A stretch of DNA of 64,000 nt from Rhodococcus rhodnii NBRC 100604 (GCF_001894925.1 NZ_BCXD01000021.1:21981-85980); one strand, 5' to 3'. Counted from the stretch's first letter, positions 1 through 9,132 are shown. A program made the numbers and translations. Notes: generated by a model not told the origin, from the letters alone.

Positions 1-212
1 TTCGCGACGCCTTCGACACGCTCTACGCCGAGGGCACCGCGGGTGCGCCCAAGATGCTGTCGGTCGGGCTGCACTGCCGGATCGTGGGGCGGCCGTCACG
101 GACTGCGTCGCTCGAACGGTTCCTCGATCACGTGCAGTCGCACGAGGACGTGTGGATCACCCGGCGAATCGACATCGCGCGCCACTGGCGTGCGGTTCAC
201 CCCGCGTCCTGA
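1..212 (+). CDS. puuE: PuuE-type allantoinase, C-terminal end only
   Basis: Only the last 69 codons are present; the reading frame enters at base 3 and stops with TGA at 210-212. The end contains KMLSVGLHCRIVGRP and WITRRIDIARHW, which I recognise as the conserved C-terminus of cofactor-independent allantoinases of the polysaccharide-deacetylase fold. These open the allantoin ring to allantoate. It is followed after 13 nt by a GntR regulator and then a nucleobase/allantoin-type permease and racemase, which supports the assignment. The catalytic N-terminal part lies outside the window, so its integrity cannot be judged. Confidence 0.8.
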   Translation, partial: RDAFDTLYAEGTAGAPKMLSVGLHCRIVGRPSRTASLERFLDHVQSHEDVWITRRIDIARHWRAVHPAS

Positions 213-225
213 CAGACTCTGCTCC

Positions 226-942
226 GTGCCGCCTCGCCGCCGAACCGATCTCGTCGATCATCTCGGCGCGGGGCGGCCCGGCAGCAGGCAGGACGTCGTG
301 CTGGAGGAGTTGCGGCGCGTGATCCTCGGCGGGGCGGCCCGCCCCGGTTCGGCGATCCCCGTCGACGAGGTCGCCGAGCACTTCGGCATCAGCCGCATCC
401 CCGTGCGCGAGGCACTGAAGACCCTCATCGGCGAAGGGCTCGTCGATCACCGCGCGAACTTCGGGTACTGCGTCGCGCAGCTGACGATCGGCGAGCTCGA
501 GGAGCTGTATCTCGTTCGGGGAGTGCTGGAGTCGGCCGCTCACGCGATCGCCGTCACCGCGGCGAGCGAGGCGGACGACGACGCGGCCCGCGCGGCCTAC
601 GCGGCCCTGGATCGTTCGCTCGCCGAGGACGATCCCGTCGCCTACCACCGCGAGAGCCGCAACTTCCACGTCGCCCTGGTGGCGCCGTGCGGGATGCCAC
701 GGCTGCTCCACATGTTCGAGTCGGCGTGGAACGTCACCGAACCGGTGCAGACGATGTCGCAGGTCGCGACTCCCGAACGACTGCAACTGCATCGGGATCA
801 TCGCGCGATGCTCGACGCGTTCGTCGCTCGCGACGGCGCCGCGCTGCGCGCCGCGACGCAGCGCCATCACGGCCGGCTCGACGTCGTCATCGCGGCGCTG
901 CCGACCGACACGGGGATCTTCCGCGACGAACCGCAGGATTGA
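226..942 (+). CDS. GntR/FadR-family transcriptional regulator
   Basis: A 238-residue regulator with an N-terminal winged helix (recognition stretch around EHFGISRIPVREALKTL, residues about 45-65) and a C-terminal all-helical FCD ligand domain (residues about 85-230) with the scattered His/Asp residues usual for metal-assisted ligand binding. I chose GTG 226, 13 nt after the allantoinase stop. The frame stays open to 43, but that would overlap the preceding gene and start with a non-homologous Arg/Ser-rich stretch. Its place between allantoinase and permease suggests it controls allantoin or purine use. The ligand is not visible from sequence. Confidence 0.85.
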   Translation: MPPRRRTDLVDHLGAGRPGSRQDVVLEELRRVILGGAARPGSAIPVDEVAEHFGISRIPVREALKTLIGEGLVDHRANFGYCVAQLTIGELEELYLVRGVLESAAHAIAVTAASEADDDAARAAYAALDRSLAEDDPVAYHRESRNFHVALVAPCGMPRLLHMFESAWNVTEPVQTMSQVATPERLQLHRDHRAMLDAFVARDGAALRAATQRHHGRLDVVIAALPTDTGIFRDEPQD

Positions 943-1123
943 AACGGACGTTTCGGACACCGATGCCGGTGCGCCGCAAGATATATCCTTCCCGTCATCG
1001 CGCGGAAATGCTCACTCACACACCCGCAACACTCGATCCCTAGATTCCCTGACGTCACCGATTCCCGTGACGACACCGATTCCCCGTGACATCACCGTCA
1101 GCGGAACGAACAGGAGCGAGAAC

Positions 1124-2668
1124 ATGACGCGGATCGAGCCTCCACCGCCCGGCCCCGCCACCACGGGCGGCGCCGCTCTCGCCGGCGCGGCGATCGTCAA
1201 GGACGACTACCACCCGCGCCTCACGAACGAGGACCTCGCACCGCTGAAGAACCAGAAGTGGTCCTGGTACAACATCTTCGCGTTCTGGATGTCCGACGTG
1301 CACAGCGTCGGCGGCTACGTGACCGCGGGGAGCCTGTTCGCACTGGGGCTCACGAGCTGGCAGGTGCTCGTCGCCCTCGTCGTCGGCATCGTGATCGTCA
1401 ACGTGTTCGCGAACCTCGTCGCGAAACCCAGCCAGATCACGGGCGTTCCGTACCCGGTGATCTGCCGCGCGTCGTTCGGCGTGCTCGGCGCGAACGTTCC
1501 GGCGGTGATCCGCGGCCTGATCGCCGTCGCGTGGTACGGCATCCAGACGTATCTCGCGTCCCACGCGTTCGTCGTTCTGGGACTGAAGCTCTGGCCGTCG
1601 CTCGCGCCCTACGCCGACGTCGATCAGCACGGGCTGCTGGGGCTGTCGTATCTCGGCTGGGCCGGGTTCCTGGCAATGTGGGTGCTGCAGGCACTCGTGT
1701 TCTGGCGTGGCATGGAATCGATCCGCAAGTTCATCGACTTCTGCGGTCCCGCGGTCTACGTCGTGATGCTCATGCTCGCGATCTACCTCGTGAGCGAAGC
1801 CGGCTGGTCGAATATCGGGTTGAGCCTCGGCGGTGTCGAACACACCGGTCTGGCAGCGGTTCCCGTGATCCTCGGTGCTATCGCCCTCGTCGTCTCGTAC
1901 TTCTCGGGCCCGATGCTCAACTTCGGCGACTTCTCCCGCTACGGACGCAGTTACGCGGCCGTCAAGCGCGGCAACTTCCTGGGTCTGCCGCTCAACTTCC
2001 TGTTCTTCTCGATCCTCACCGTCGTGACGGCGTCGGCGACGCTGCCCGTGTACGGCGAGCTCATCACCGACCCCGTCGAGACCGTCGCGCAGATGGATTC
2101 GGTGTTCGCCGTCGCGCTGGGTCTACTCACGTTCATCGTCGCGACGATCGGCATCAACATCGTCGCCAACTTCGTCTCGCCCGCCTTCGACTTCTCGCAC
2201 GTCTCACCGCAGAAGATCAGCTGGCGGATGGGCGGCATGATCGCGGCGATCGGCTCGGTCCTCATCACGCCGTGGAATCTCTACAACAATCCCGAGGTCA
2301 TCCACTACACGCTCGAAACGCTCGGCGCGTTCATCGGGCCGCTGTTCGGTGTTCTCATCGCCGACTACTACCTCGTCCGCAAGCAGCGGGTGATCGTCGA
2401 CGAACTGTTCACGATGTCGCCGTCCGGCTCGTACTGGTACCGGCGCGGCACGAATCCGATCGCGGTGGCCGCGACGATCGCCGGCGCCTTCTTCGCCGTC
2501 GTCCCGGTCGTGTTGCAGGGCAAGCCGTTCGGCATCGACATGTGGGGAATGGCGGGTGCTGCGCAGTACTCGTGGTTCATCGGCGTCGCGGTCGCGGGCG
2601 TCGTCTACACCGCCGCGTCGGGCCGGCTCCGGCGCGCACACGAGGTCCCGAGCACAGATGCGTCCTGA
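1124..2668 (+). CDS. NCS1-family nucleobase/allantoin:cation symporter
   Basis: A 514-residue integral membrane protein with about 12 hydrophobic segments and the family signature around QITGVPYPVICRASFG and AVAWYGIQTYLAS (about residues 105-150). The family imports cytosine, uracil, hydantoin, allantoin or purines with Na+ or H+. Start ATG 1124 has AGGAG at 1112-1116; an upstream in-frame ATG at 1067 lacks a ribosome site. The next gene overlaps its stop by 11 nt, so the two are probably translated together. The surrounding urate/allantoin genes favour allantoin or a purine as substrate, but this is inferred from context. Confidence 0.88.
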   Translation: MTRIEPPPPGPATTGGAALAGAAIVKDDYHPRLTNEDLAPLKNQKWSWYNIFAFWMSDVHSVGGYVTAGSLFALGLTSWQVLVALVVGIVIVNVFANLVAKPSQITGVPYPVICRASFGVLGANVPAVIRGLIAVAWYGIQTYLASHAFVVLGLKLWPSLAPYADVDQHGLLGLSYLGWAGFLAMWVLQALVFWRGMESIRKFIDFCGPAVYVVMLMLAIYLVSEAGWSNIGLSLGGVEHTGLAAVPVILGAIALVVSYFSGPMLNFGDFSRYGRSYAAVKRGNFLGLPLNFLFFSILTVVTASATLPVYGELITDPVETVAQMDSVFAVALGLLTFIVATIGINIVANFVSPAFDFSHVSPQKISWRMGGMIAAIGSVLITPWNLYNNPEVIHYTLETLGAFIGPLFGVLIADYYLVRKQRVIVDELFTMSPSGSYWYRRGTNPIAVAATIAGAFFAVVPVVLQGKPFGIDMWGMAGAAQYSWFIGVAVAGVVYTAASGRLRRAHEVPSTDAS

Positions 2669-3422
2669 GCTTCCTCACGGTCCCGCTCCCGATCCGACCC
2701 GGATCCTGGTGGTCAATCCCAACACGTCGGTCGCGATGACCGCGGCGATCGGAGAGATCGCCGCGGCCGTCGCGGCCCCGGGATTCCGGGTCGACGCGGT
2801 GTGCCCGGCGACCGGTCCCGAGTCGATCGAGAGTCACTACGACGAAGCGCTCGCCGTTCCCGGTCTGCTCGCCGAGATCGCGCGCGGCGAGGCAGCGGGG
2901 GTCGGCGGCTACGTCGTCGCGTGTTTCGGCGATCCGGGTCTGCAGGCCGCGCGCGAACTCGCGTCGGGCCCGGTCGTCGGGATCGCCGAGGCCGCGATGC
3001 ACACGGCGTCGATGCTCGGGCGCGGCTTCAGCGTCGTGACGACCCTCGCCCGCACGCGCGGGCGTGCGTGAGATCTGGCGGAGCAGTACGGCATGACGCG
3101 GTTCTGTCTCGGTGTGCACGCGTGCGACGTTCCGGTGCTCGCACTCGACGATCCGGCGGCACACGACGCGGTGGCGCGCCTGTGCGCGCAGGTGGTGGCC
3201 GAGGACGAACCCGACGCTCTCGTCCTGGGGTGCGCGGGCATGGCGGGCCTACGCGCTCGGGTCGAGGAGGAGACGGGAGTTCCGGTCGTCGACGGCGTCG
3301 CCGCCGCGACGCTCACGGTGCAGTCGCTGCTCGTGCAGGGACTGCGCACGGGTGCGCGGGGCGAGTTCGCGGCGCCGCCACCGAAGCGCTACGCGGGCGT
3401 CACAACAGCGGATCGTGCCTGA
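2658..3422 (+). pseudogene. Allantoin/hydantoin racemase, interrupted by in-frame TGA
   Basis: An Asp/Glu/hydantoin racemase. The protein starts normally (RILVVNPNTS) and carries the first catalytic cysteine in VVACFGDPG (C89). Codon 138 is TGA (3069-3071), yet the same frame continues with clear homology through the second catalytic cysteine in VLGCAGM (C192) to a stop at 3422. Repaired, it would be 254 aa, normal for the family. A C-to-T change of an Arg CGA codon is the simplest cause. In this locus it would interconvert (R)- and (S)-allantoin. As written, the product would be a 137-residue fragment lacking half the active site. Sequencing error cannot be excluded. Confidence 0.8.
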
Positions 3423-4557
3423 TGCGGTTGTCGATTCCCGCCGCGCGCAGCCGGAACAACGTCGAGTTCACCATGCCCGGTGAACCGCTGACCTGGATGT
3501 CGTGCCCGGTCCACGAGCGATAGTCGGCGATGATCTTGCCCGCCTGACCCGTGATCCTGCGGCGCATGCCCTGCGGCGAGAGCATCGGCTCGGTGACCCA
3601 CCACGGATCGTCGTCGCGCTCCGACACGGGCGTGACGGTGAGCCACGGGTTCGCGAGTTCGATCTGTGCGAGTTCGTCGTAGCAGTACAGGTCGCTCGGA
3701 TGGACGCCCGTCACGAAGAGGTGCACGCGGGGGTTGTCGCGCCGCTGCGCCATGTCGAGGATCTGCGCCCGGAGGGGAGCGACACCTGTCCCGGCACCGA
3801 CCATGAGCATGTCGTCGCCACCGGCGGCCGGGACGCCGAGATCGCCGATCGGCGACGACAGCTGCCACCGCTCCCCGACCTCGGTGCGGCCGACGATCGC
3901 CGGCGAGACCCAGCCGCCCGACACGCGCCGGACGTGGAACTCGACGATGTTCTCGTCGTTCGGCGGCGTCGCCATCGACAGGTAGCGCCACATCCGGGGA
4001 CGCGACGGGATCTGCACGCTCACGTACTGGCCCGGCGTGTAGTCGAACGCGGCGTCGGTGCGCAGCCGGACGACGACGAGATCGGCGAGCACCTCACGGC
4101 GTTCGATCACGGTCGCGCCGGTCGTGGCCGGACCCGCTTCGGCGTCGGCGGCGTCGATCATCGTGCCCGCGAGGAGAGCGATCGCGTCGCTCCACGCGGC
4201 CTCGGTGTCGTCGGTCCACGGTTCAGTGCACTCGAAGCGGCCGAGCGCCGTCAGCAGTGCGGACCCGACGGCCCGATAGTGCGACTCGTCGATCCCGTAC
4301 TTGCGGTGATCGCGCCCGAGCTGGGTGACGAAGGGCAGGACGTCGTCGACCGTGTCGAGGTGGTCGACGACGTATCCGATCGCCGCGACGAGCCGATCTC
4401 GCTGAACATCCATCGCGGCGGGGAACAGCTCGCGTACGGTCGGGTTCTCTGCGAACAGGATCGAGTAGAACGACGCGGAGAGGCGACCGGCGCCGCCTTC
4501 TTCCGCAGCCACCGCTTTGAAGTGGCTGCGTACCAGAGAAATGGCCCGTTGATCCAC
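3400..4557 (-). CDS. Flavohaemoglobin (globin + FAD/NAD reductase)
   Basis: A 385-residue protein. Residues 1-135 form a globin; aligned by eye to E. coli Hmp it keeps the B10 tyrosine (Y31), E7 glutamine (Q52) and proximal histidine (H84, in GRDHRKYG). Residues about 140-385 form a ferredoxin-reductase-like module with an FAD site (WRYLSMA) and NAD site (VGAGTGVAPLRAQ). The usual C-terminal Cys-Gly-Pro segment reads SGSPGMV, so the usual cysteine is replaced. Start GTG 4557 has GGGAGG just upstream. Known family members oxidise NO to nitrate using O2 and NAD(P)H. It is transcribed away from a nitric oxide synthase. Its 3' end overlaps the racemase remnant by 23 bp. Confidence 0.88.
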   Translation of the reverse strand: MDQRAISLVRSHFKAVAAEEGGAGRLSASFYSILFAENPTVRELFPAAMDVQRDRLVAAIGYVVDHLDTVDDVLPFVTQLGRDHRKYGIDESHYRAVGSALLTALGRFECTEPWTDDTEAAWSDAIALLAGTMIDAADAEAGPATTGATVIERREVLADLVVVRLRTDAAFDYTPGQYVSVQIPSRPRMWRYLSMATPPNDENIVEFHVRRVSGGWVSPAIVGRTEVGERWQLSSPIGDLGVPAAGGDDMLMVGAGTGVAPLRAQILDMAQRRDNPRVHLFVTGVHPSDLYCYDELAQIELANPWLTVTPVSERDDDPWWVTEPMLSPQGMRRRITGQAGKIIADYRSWTGHDIQVSGSPGMVNSTLFRLRAAGIDNRIRHDPLL

Positions 4558-4713
4558 TTCGGATCCTCCCTGTCGTTCCCGGACCGGTGGGCTCCGCATT
4601 CGGCCACGTAGCGCGCCCCCGCCGGATGCATGGCACTGTAGTCGACGCACCGGCGGCACCGCCCGCCGGGAGTTCGCGGCGGGGCGAGAACTACAGCAGA
4701 GGAAGGGTGACCA

Positions 4714-5889
4714 GTGATCACCGTGGTCGAGGGCACGAACGACGACGAGAAGAACGGCTTGTCTCCGCATCGGGCCGGGGTGCCCGCGCAACGTCTCCGT
4801 GAGTGTTCGGAGTTCTTCGCGCTGCCAGAGCTGGCACACCTCCCCGCCTCACGTGCACGCGAGGCCCTCGAGGAGTTCGCGACGACGGGGACCTACACCC
4901 ACACGGCGGAGGAGCTTCTCGTCGGCGCGAAGATCGCGTGGCGCAATCATGCGCGCTGCGTCGGGCGCAAGCACTGGCGGACGCTCGAACTCATCGACCG
5001 GCGCGATGCCGAGACCGCCGAGGACCTCGCGCAGATGTGCTGGGATCACCTTCGCCGCGCGACGAACGGCGGCGCGCTGCGGTCGGTGATCAGCGTCGGG
5101 CCGCCCCGCGTCGCTGGGCGCGAGGACTACAGCATCGTCAGCCCGCAGCTCATCCGGTACGCGGGCTACCGCGAGCCGGACGGCACAGTGACCGGCGATC
5201 CGGCCCATCTCGAGCTCACCCGCATCGCGCAGGAGCGCGGCTGGAAGGGCGCGCACACGGCGTTCGACGTCCTGCCGCTCATGGTGTCGACGCCGACCGA
5301 GGGGCTGCGCCTGTTCGACGTCCCCTCCGATCTCGTGCTCGAGGTCGACATCGAGCATCCCGAGCACGAGTGGTTCGCCGAACTCGGGCTCAAGTGGCAC
5401 GCGGTCCCCGTCGTCGCGGACATGAACCTCGAGGTCGGCGGGCTCGTGTATCCGTGCGCACCGTTCAACGGGTGGTACGTCAGCACCGAGGTCGGTGCGC
5501 GCAACTTCGCGGACACCGACCGGTACGACATGCTCGCGCCCGTCGCCGACCGGCTGGGCCTGGACCGCAGCACCGATCGCACGCTCTGGAAGGACCGCGC
5601 GCTCGTCGAACTCAACCGTGCCGTCATCCACAGCTACCGCGCGGCGGGGGCGTACATGGTCGACCACCACACCGTCGCGAAGCAGTTCGTCGACTTCGTC
5701 GAACGCGAGGAGCGCGCCGGACGGGAGTGCCCGACCGATTGGACGTGGATCAATCCGCCGATGTCGTCGGGCGTCACGCCGACGTTCCACCGTTACTACG
5801 ACGCCCCCGACATGGACGTGCGCCCCAACTACGTGCGCCGCGACGGCGCCGGTGGCGGGTGCCCCGTCCACCACGCGACGACGAACTGA
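4714..5889 (+). CDS. nos: Bacterial nitric oxide synthase oxygenase
   Basis: A 391-residue oxygenase-only NOS. The haem-thiolate site is unmistakable (KIAWRNHARCVGR, ligand C82), followed by the substrate/haem segment FNGWYVSTEVGARNF, the pterin-side helix around HSYRAAGAYMVDHHTV and the C-terminal TWINPPMSSGVTPTFHRYY. The enzyme converts L-arginine to citrulline and NO and needs an external electron donor because no reductase domain is attached. It ends in a short Cys/His tail (CPVHH). Start GTG 4714 has AGGAAGG at 4700-4706. A flavohaemoglobin is divergent across 156 bp, a possible electron donor or NO-removing partner. Confidence 0.95.
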   Translation: MITVVEGTNDDEKNGLSPHRAGVPAQRLRECSEFFALPELAHLPASRAREALEEFATTGTYTHTAEELLVGAKIAWRNHARCVGRKHWRTLELIDRRDAETAEDLAQMCWDHLRRATNGGALRSVISVGPPRVAGREDYSIVSPQLIRYAGYREPDGTVTGDPAHLELTRIAQERGWKGAHTAFDVLPLMVSTPTEGLRLFDVPSDLVLEVDIEHPEHEWFAELGLKWHAVPVVADMNLEVGGLVYPCAPFNGWYVSTEVGARNFADTDRYDMLAPVADRLGLDRSTDRTLWKDRALVELNRAVIHSYRAAGAYMVDHHTVAKQFVDFVEREERAGRECPTDWTWINPPMSSGVTPTFHRYYDAPDMDVRPNYVRRDGAGGGCPVHHATTN

Positions 5890-5902
5890 GCCGTCACGGC
5901 TC
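5888..5902. terminator. Small hairpin between convergent nos and deacetylase
   Basis: GAGCCG-tca-CGGCTC spans the nos stop codon and the end of the opposing gene. The stem is only 6 bp and no T-tract follows, so bidirectional termination is a guess supported by similar hairpins at other convergent junctions in this window. Confidence 0.4.
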
Positions 5903-6727
5903 GCCGAGCAGCCGGAACGTCGTCCCCGCCGCACGCAGCGCGGGGAGCGCTCGGGCAAGGCCCGACGCGGTCCCGCCGTGCGGCTGATTCATGTGCGCGA
6001 GCACGATCGCACCGTCCCGCGCACCGGCGAGCGCGTGCTCGACCGCCGCGGGATTCGCGGTCGCGCCGGCGTCGCCGTTGACGGCGAACCCCGCGACGCC
6101 GAGACCGAGGTCGGTGAGGAGATCGACGGCGACGTCGTCGTAGTGCGCCGTTCCCGCACGGAACCATCGCGGGGTTCGTCCCGCGACGTCGGTGAGGGTG
6201 CGTTGGTTCGACTCGATCTCCGCGCGCGCGTCGGCGTACGACGTGGTCCCGGCGATGCCGTACGCGGCGCGGCCGTCGACCGACAGCGGGAGGTGCCGCG
6301 ACCCGTGGTTCTCGATCTGGAACAGCGGGTCGGCCGCGAGCTCCGCCGTGAGCTGTTCGTGCGCGCGGACCCAGCGCTCGTTGAGGAACAGCGTCGCCGG
6401 TATCGCCTCGGCGCGCAGCAGGTCGAGCAGAGCGTGGTCGACACCGCTCCCGGACGGACCGCCGCACGCGTCGAAGGTGAGCGCGACCCCGCCGTCGACG
6501 ACGTCGCGGATTCCGGGCAGGTGCGTCCCCCACGCGACGGGCGTGCGTCCGGGTGCCGCGAGATCGGCGGCGACGGGCACGGTCGTGACAGGCGGGGTCG
6601 GGGCGGGAGTCGCGGGCGCCGCCGGAGCTCCGGGTGCGGGATCTGCGGGCGGACGCGGCGAGCACGCCGCGACGAGAGCGAGCGGGGCGAGCGCGAAAAA
6701 CCGGCGGCGCGCGAGGGTCGGCGTCAC
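5894..6727 (-). CDS. Secreted polysaccharide-deacetylase-family lipoprotein
   Basis: A 277-residue protein beginning with a short basic stretch, a hydrophobic segment and the lipobox LVAAC, so it is probably exported and lipid-anchored. A Pro/Ala-rich linker (to about residue 50) precedes a NodB-like deacetylase fold: VALTFDACGG (motif 1, catalytic Asp), ENHGSRHLPLS (metal His pair, motif 2), WFRAGTAHYDD (motif 3) and a late IVLAHMNQPHGG with His. Start GTG 6727 gives the best signal peptide; the frame runs open upstream without one. It converges on nos with a 4-nt gap. It probably trims cell-wall or surface sugars and need not belong to the purine pathway. Confidence 0.8.
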   Translation of the reverse strand: MTPTLARRRFFALAPLALVAACSPRPPADPAPGAPAAPATPAPTPPVTTVPVAADLAAPGRTPVAWGTHLPGIRDVVDGGVALTFDACGGPSGSGVDHALLDLLRAEAIPATLFLNERWVRAHEQLTAELAADPLFQIENHGSRHLPLSVDGRAAYGIAGTTSYADARAEIESNQRTLTDVAGRTPRWFRAGTAHYDDVAVDLLTDLGLGVAGFAVNGDAGATANPAAVEHALAGARDGAIVLAHMNQPHGGTASGLARALPALRAAGTTFRLLGEP

Positions 6728-6781
6728 CGACGCAGCGTGCCACAGCCGCCCGCCCGGGCCGCAGCGGGACACGCCGTCGTC

Positions 6782-6787
6782 TAGAGT
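6782..6787 (+). promoter_or_regulatory. Possible -10 (TAGAGT) for the urate operon
   Basis: A TAnnnT hexamer in the 157-bp gap before the amidohydrolase, about 98 nt upstream of its start. It resembles other -10 hexamers here, but I see no convincing -35 and the leader would be long. Confidence 0.3.
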
Positions 6788-6884
6788 TCTCGGCACGCTG
6801 CTCATGGCTGTAACGGGCAGCGGGCGAGACCGGCATCGCACGCTCGCGAACCAGCTGCACCCGTGACTCCCCTGGAGGATGCAG

Positions 6885-8276
6885 ATGGATCCGCTCGCCG
6901 TCGCCGACGCCCGTCCCGCCGTCTCGCTCGTGTCCGACGCCACCGTGTACACCGGCGGCCGGTGGCTCACCCACACCGACGTCCACATCGCCGACGGCGT
7001 CGTCACGGCGATCACCGAACACGATTCCCGTTCCGCGCCCGGCGCTCTCGACGCCACCGGAACACTCGACGCCACTGCAACACTCGATGCCGCCGGTGCC
7101 CATGTCGTCCCGGGATTCGTCAACACCCACACCCACCTGCAGCAGTCCCTCATGCGCGGGCTCGGCGAGGGCCGTCCGCTGCTCGACTGGCTGATCGAGA
7201 TCGGTGATCACACCGCGGCGATCACTCCCGAGCGGGCGTACCTCGCGGCCGTCGCCGCGTGCCTCGACGGACTGCGCAGCGGCACCACGACGCTCGTCGA
7301 GCACATGTGGCCGCATCCGTCCGACGAGGTCCACGACGCCGTCGTCCGCGCGCTGGAGGACACCGGGGTACGCGCGCTGCTCGGCCGCGGCTGCGCCGAT
7401 CGCGCCGACGCGACGCGCGTGTGGGGAATGGATCCGCGCGTGCTGCAACCGCTGGGTGAGGTGTTCGATCACGCGGATCGGCTCGCGGCGCGGACCGCGG
7501 GCAGTCGTATCCGGATCGGGCTCGCCGTGCCGAATCCCCGGTGCGTGACGCCGGACGGGATGGCCGCGATCCGCGAGTACTCCGACACCCGCGGCGCGAC
7601 GGTGTCGATCCACCTCCTCGAGACGACGACCGACGACGACCGCTGCCGGGAGCACACCGGCCGCTCCGCCGTCGAGTACCTGGGCGACAACGACTTCCTG
7701 TGGGACCGGCTGATCGCGGCGCACTGCGTCCGGCTCGACGGCGACGGTCGCAGCGCCCTCGCCGAGCACGGCGTCGCCGTCTCGTACAACCCGCTGAGCA
7801 ACATGCGGCTCGGGTCGGGCGTCGCACCGCTGGGCGAGTGGCTGCGCGCCGGGATCGACGTCGGGCTCGGTGTCGACGGCGCCGCGAGCAACGACACCCA
7901 GGACATGCTCGAGACGATGCGGATCGGGGCCTACGTCCAGCGTGCGGTGCACGCGCGCGCCGACCTGTTCCCGTTCGCGGAGATGCTCGATCTCGCGACG
8001 GGCGGCGCGGCCGGCGCACTCGGGCACGTGCCGCACGTCGGCGGCGTCACGGTGGGCGCGCCCGCCGATCTCACCCTCGTGCGGTTCGATCGCGACTTCG
8101 GTGCGCTTCCCGTGCACGACCCCGGCGCGACGATGCTCACCACCGGCAGCAGCCGGACTGTCGATACGGTTCTGGTGGGCGGCGAGATCGTCGTCGAGGA
8201 CGGGCACTCGACCCGGATCGACGACGCCGAACTCGTCGCACGGCTGACCGACCCCGCGATCGGAGGACACGCGTGA
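6885..8276 (+). CDS. ATZ/TRZ-type amidohydrolase, probable purine-related deaminase
   Basis: A 463-residue metal-dependent amidohydrolase. Metal and catalytic residues are visible in VNTHTHLQ, VSIHLLET, IAAHCVRLD and LGVDGAASND. Start ATG 6885 lies 6 nt after GGAGG (6874-6878); the ATG at 6879 directly abuts that site and is less likely. It is the first gene of a tightly packed run (overlapping uraD by GTGA) leading through HIU hydrolase, uricase and a related deaminase. The family deaminates guanine, 8-oxoguanine, S-adenosylhomocysteine or triazines. The urate context suggests an aminopurine or a downstream ureide, but the exact substrate cannot be read from sequence. Confidence 0.75.
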   Translation: MDPLAVADARPAVSLVSDATVYTGGRWLTHTDVHIADGVVTAITEHDSRSAPGALDATGTLDATATLDAAGAHVVPGFVNTHTHLQQSLMRGLGEGRPLLDWLIEIGDHTAAITPERAYLAAVAACLDGLRSGTTTLVEHMWPHPSDEVHDAVVRALEDTGVRALLGRGCADRADATRVWGMDPRVLQPLGEVFDHADRLAARTAGSRIRIGLAVPNPRCVTPDGMAAIREYSDTRGATVSIHLLETTTDDDRCREHTGRSAVEYLGDNDFLWDRLIAAHCVRLDGDGRSALAEHGVAVSYNPLSNMRLGSGVAPLGEWLRAGIDVGLGVDGAASNDTQDMLETMRIGAYVQRAVHARADLFPFAEMLDLATGGAAGALGHVPHVGGVTVGAPADLTLVRFDRDFGALPVHDPGATMLTTGSSRTVDTVLVGGEIVVEDGHSTRIDDAELVARLTDPAIGGHA

Positions 8277-8806
8277 ACACCCCGCACGAGGACAGCGGAC
8301 GGAGCGTCGCTGCATTCGACGCCGAGCTCGCCGCGCAGGCGCGCTCGGAGCTCGAGGCAATCTGCAGTTCGCCCGCCTGGGCCGAGCGCATCACCCAGCG
8401 GCGGCCGTTCCGGACGCTGGAGACGCTCCAGGCCGTCGCGGAACGGACGCTGCGCGAGCTGAGCGAGAGCGAGATCGACGACGCACTCGCCGGCCATCCG
8501 AGGATCGGCGACCGCGCCGACAACGCGTCGTCGGCGCGCGAGCAGGCCGCCGTGACGACGGCCGGCGACGACGTGCGCGCGCGGCTGCGCGAGGGCAACG
8601 CCGAGTACGAGCGCCGCTTCGGCCACGTGTACCTCGTGTGCGCGTCAGGCCGTTCGGCCGAGGAGTTGCTCGCGATCCTCGAGGCGCGCCTCGGCAACGA
8701 CCCCGAATCCGAGCGCGCGATCCTGCGCGACGAGCTGGCCGCGATCAACCGGCTGCGGATCGCACGCGCCTTCACCGACGACGCCGACACCACCGAGGAG
8801 CGCTGA
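8273..8806 (+). CDS. uraD: OHCU decarboxylase
   Basis: A 177-residue 2-oxo-4-hydroxy-4-carboxy-5-ureidoimidazoline decarboxylase, the step that gives (S)-allantoin from the HIU hydrolase product. The catalytic histidine lies in GHPRIGDRA (H75), the hallmark of the family, with conserved helical segments before and after it. Start GTG 8273 overlaps the preceding stop (GTGA) and has GGAGGA at 8262-8267. Its own stop overlaps the next ATG (TGATG). These overlaps imply translational coupling and balanced output with HIU hydrolase. Confidence 0.93.
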   Translation: MNTPHEDSGRSVAAFDAELAAQARSELEAICSSPAWAERITQRRPFRTLETLQAVAERTLRELSESEIDDALAGHPRIGDRADNASSAREQAAVTTAGDDVRARLREGNAEYERRFGHVYLVCASGRSAEELLAILEARLGNDPESERAILRDELAAINRLRIARAFTDDADTTEER

Positions 8807-9132
8807 TGAGCAAGACCCTGAGCACGCACGTACTCGACGCAGTGAGTGGCGATCCCGCGGTGGACGTCGCGGTGCGCGTCGAGTCCGGCGGCGCCGTCGT
8901 GGCATCGGGGCGGACCGACGACGACGGGCGAATCGCCACGCTCGCCGACGCCCCGCTCCCCGCCGGGACGTACCGGATCGTGTTCGATTCGGGCGAGTAC
9001 TTCGAGCGGAGCGGGACCGACCACTTCTATCCCGAGGTGATCGTGACGTTCCGTTCCGACGGCAGTGGACGCGGGTACCACGTCCCGATCCTGTTGTCGC
9101 CCTTCGCCTATTCCACCTATCGCGGCAGCTGA
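8806..9132 (+). CDS. hiuH: 5-hydroxyisourate hydrolase (transthyretin-like)
   Basis: A 108-residue transthyretin-related protein. It shows the N-terminal LSTHVLDA with the active-site histidine and the diagnostic C-terminal YRGS tetrapeptide. It opens 5-hydroxyisourate to OHCU. Length is typical for bacterial HIU hydrolases, which act as tetramers in the cytoplasm. It starts inside the uraD stop codon and is followed after 24 nt by uricase, so three consecutive steps of urate oxidation are encoded contiguously. Confidence 0.95.
   Translation: MSKTLSTHVLDAVSGDPAVDVAVRVESGGAVVASGRTDDDGRIATLADAPLPAGTYRIVFDSGEYFERSGTDHFYPEVIVTFRSDGSGRGYHVPILLSPFAYSTYRGS

Noticed and set aside
3069..3071. Selenocysteine or programmed readthrough at the racemase TGA
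   Set aside because: The position aligns with an ordinary residue rather than a catalytic cysteine, and I saw no obvious SECIS-like stem just after it. A point mutation or error is simpler.
5829..8360. An 843-codon open frame opposite nos, the deacetylase gap and uraD
   Set aside because: It covers several well-conserved genes on the other strand and shows only low-complexity Arg/Ala text.
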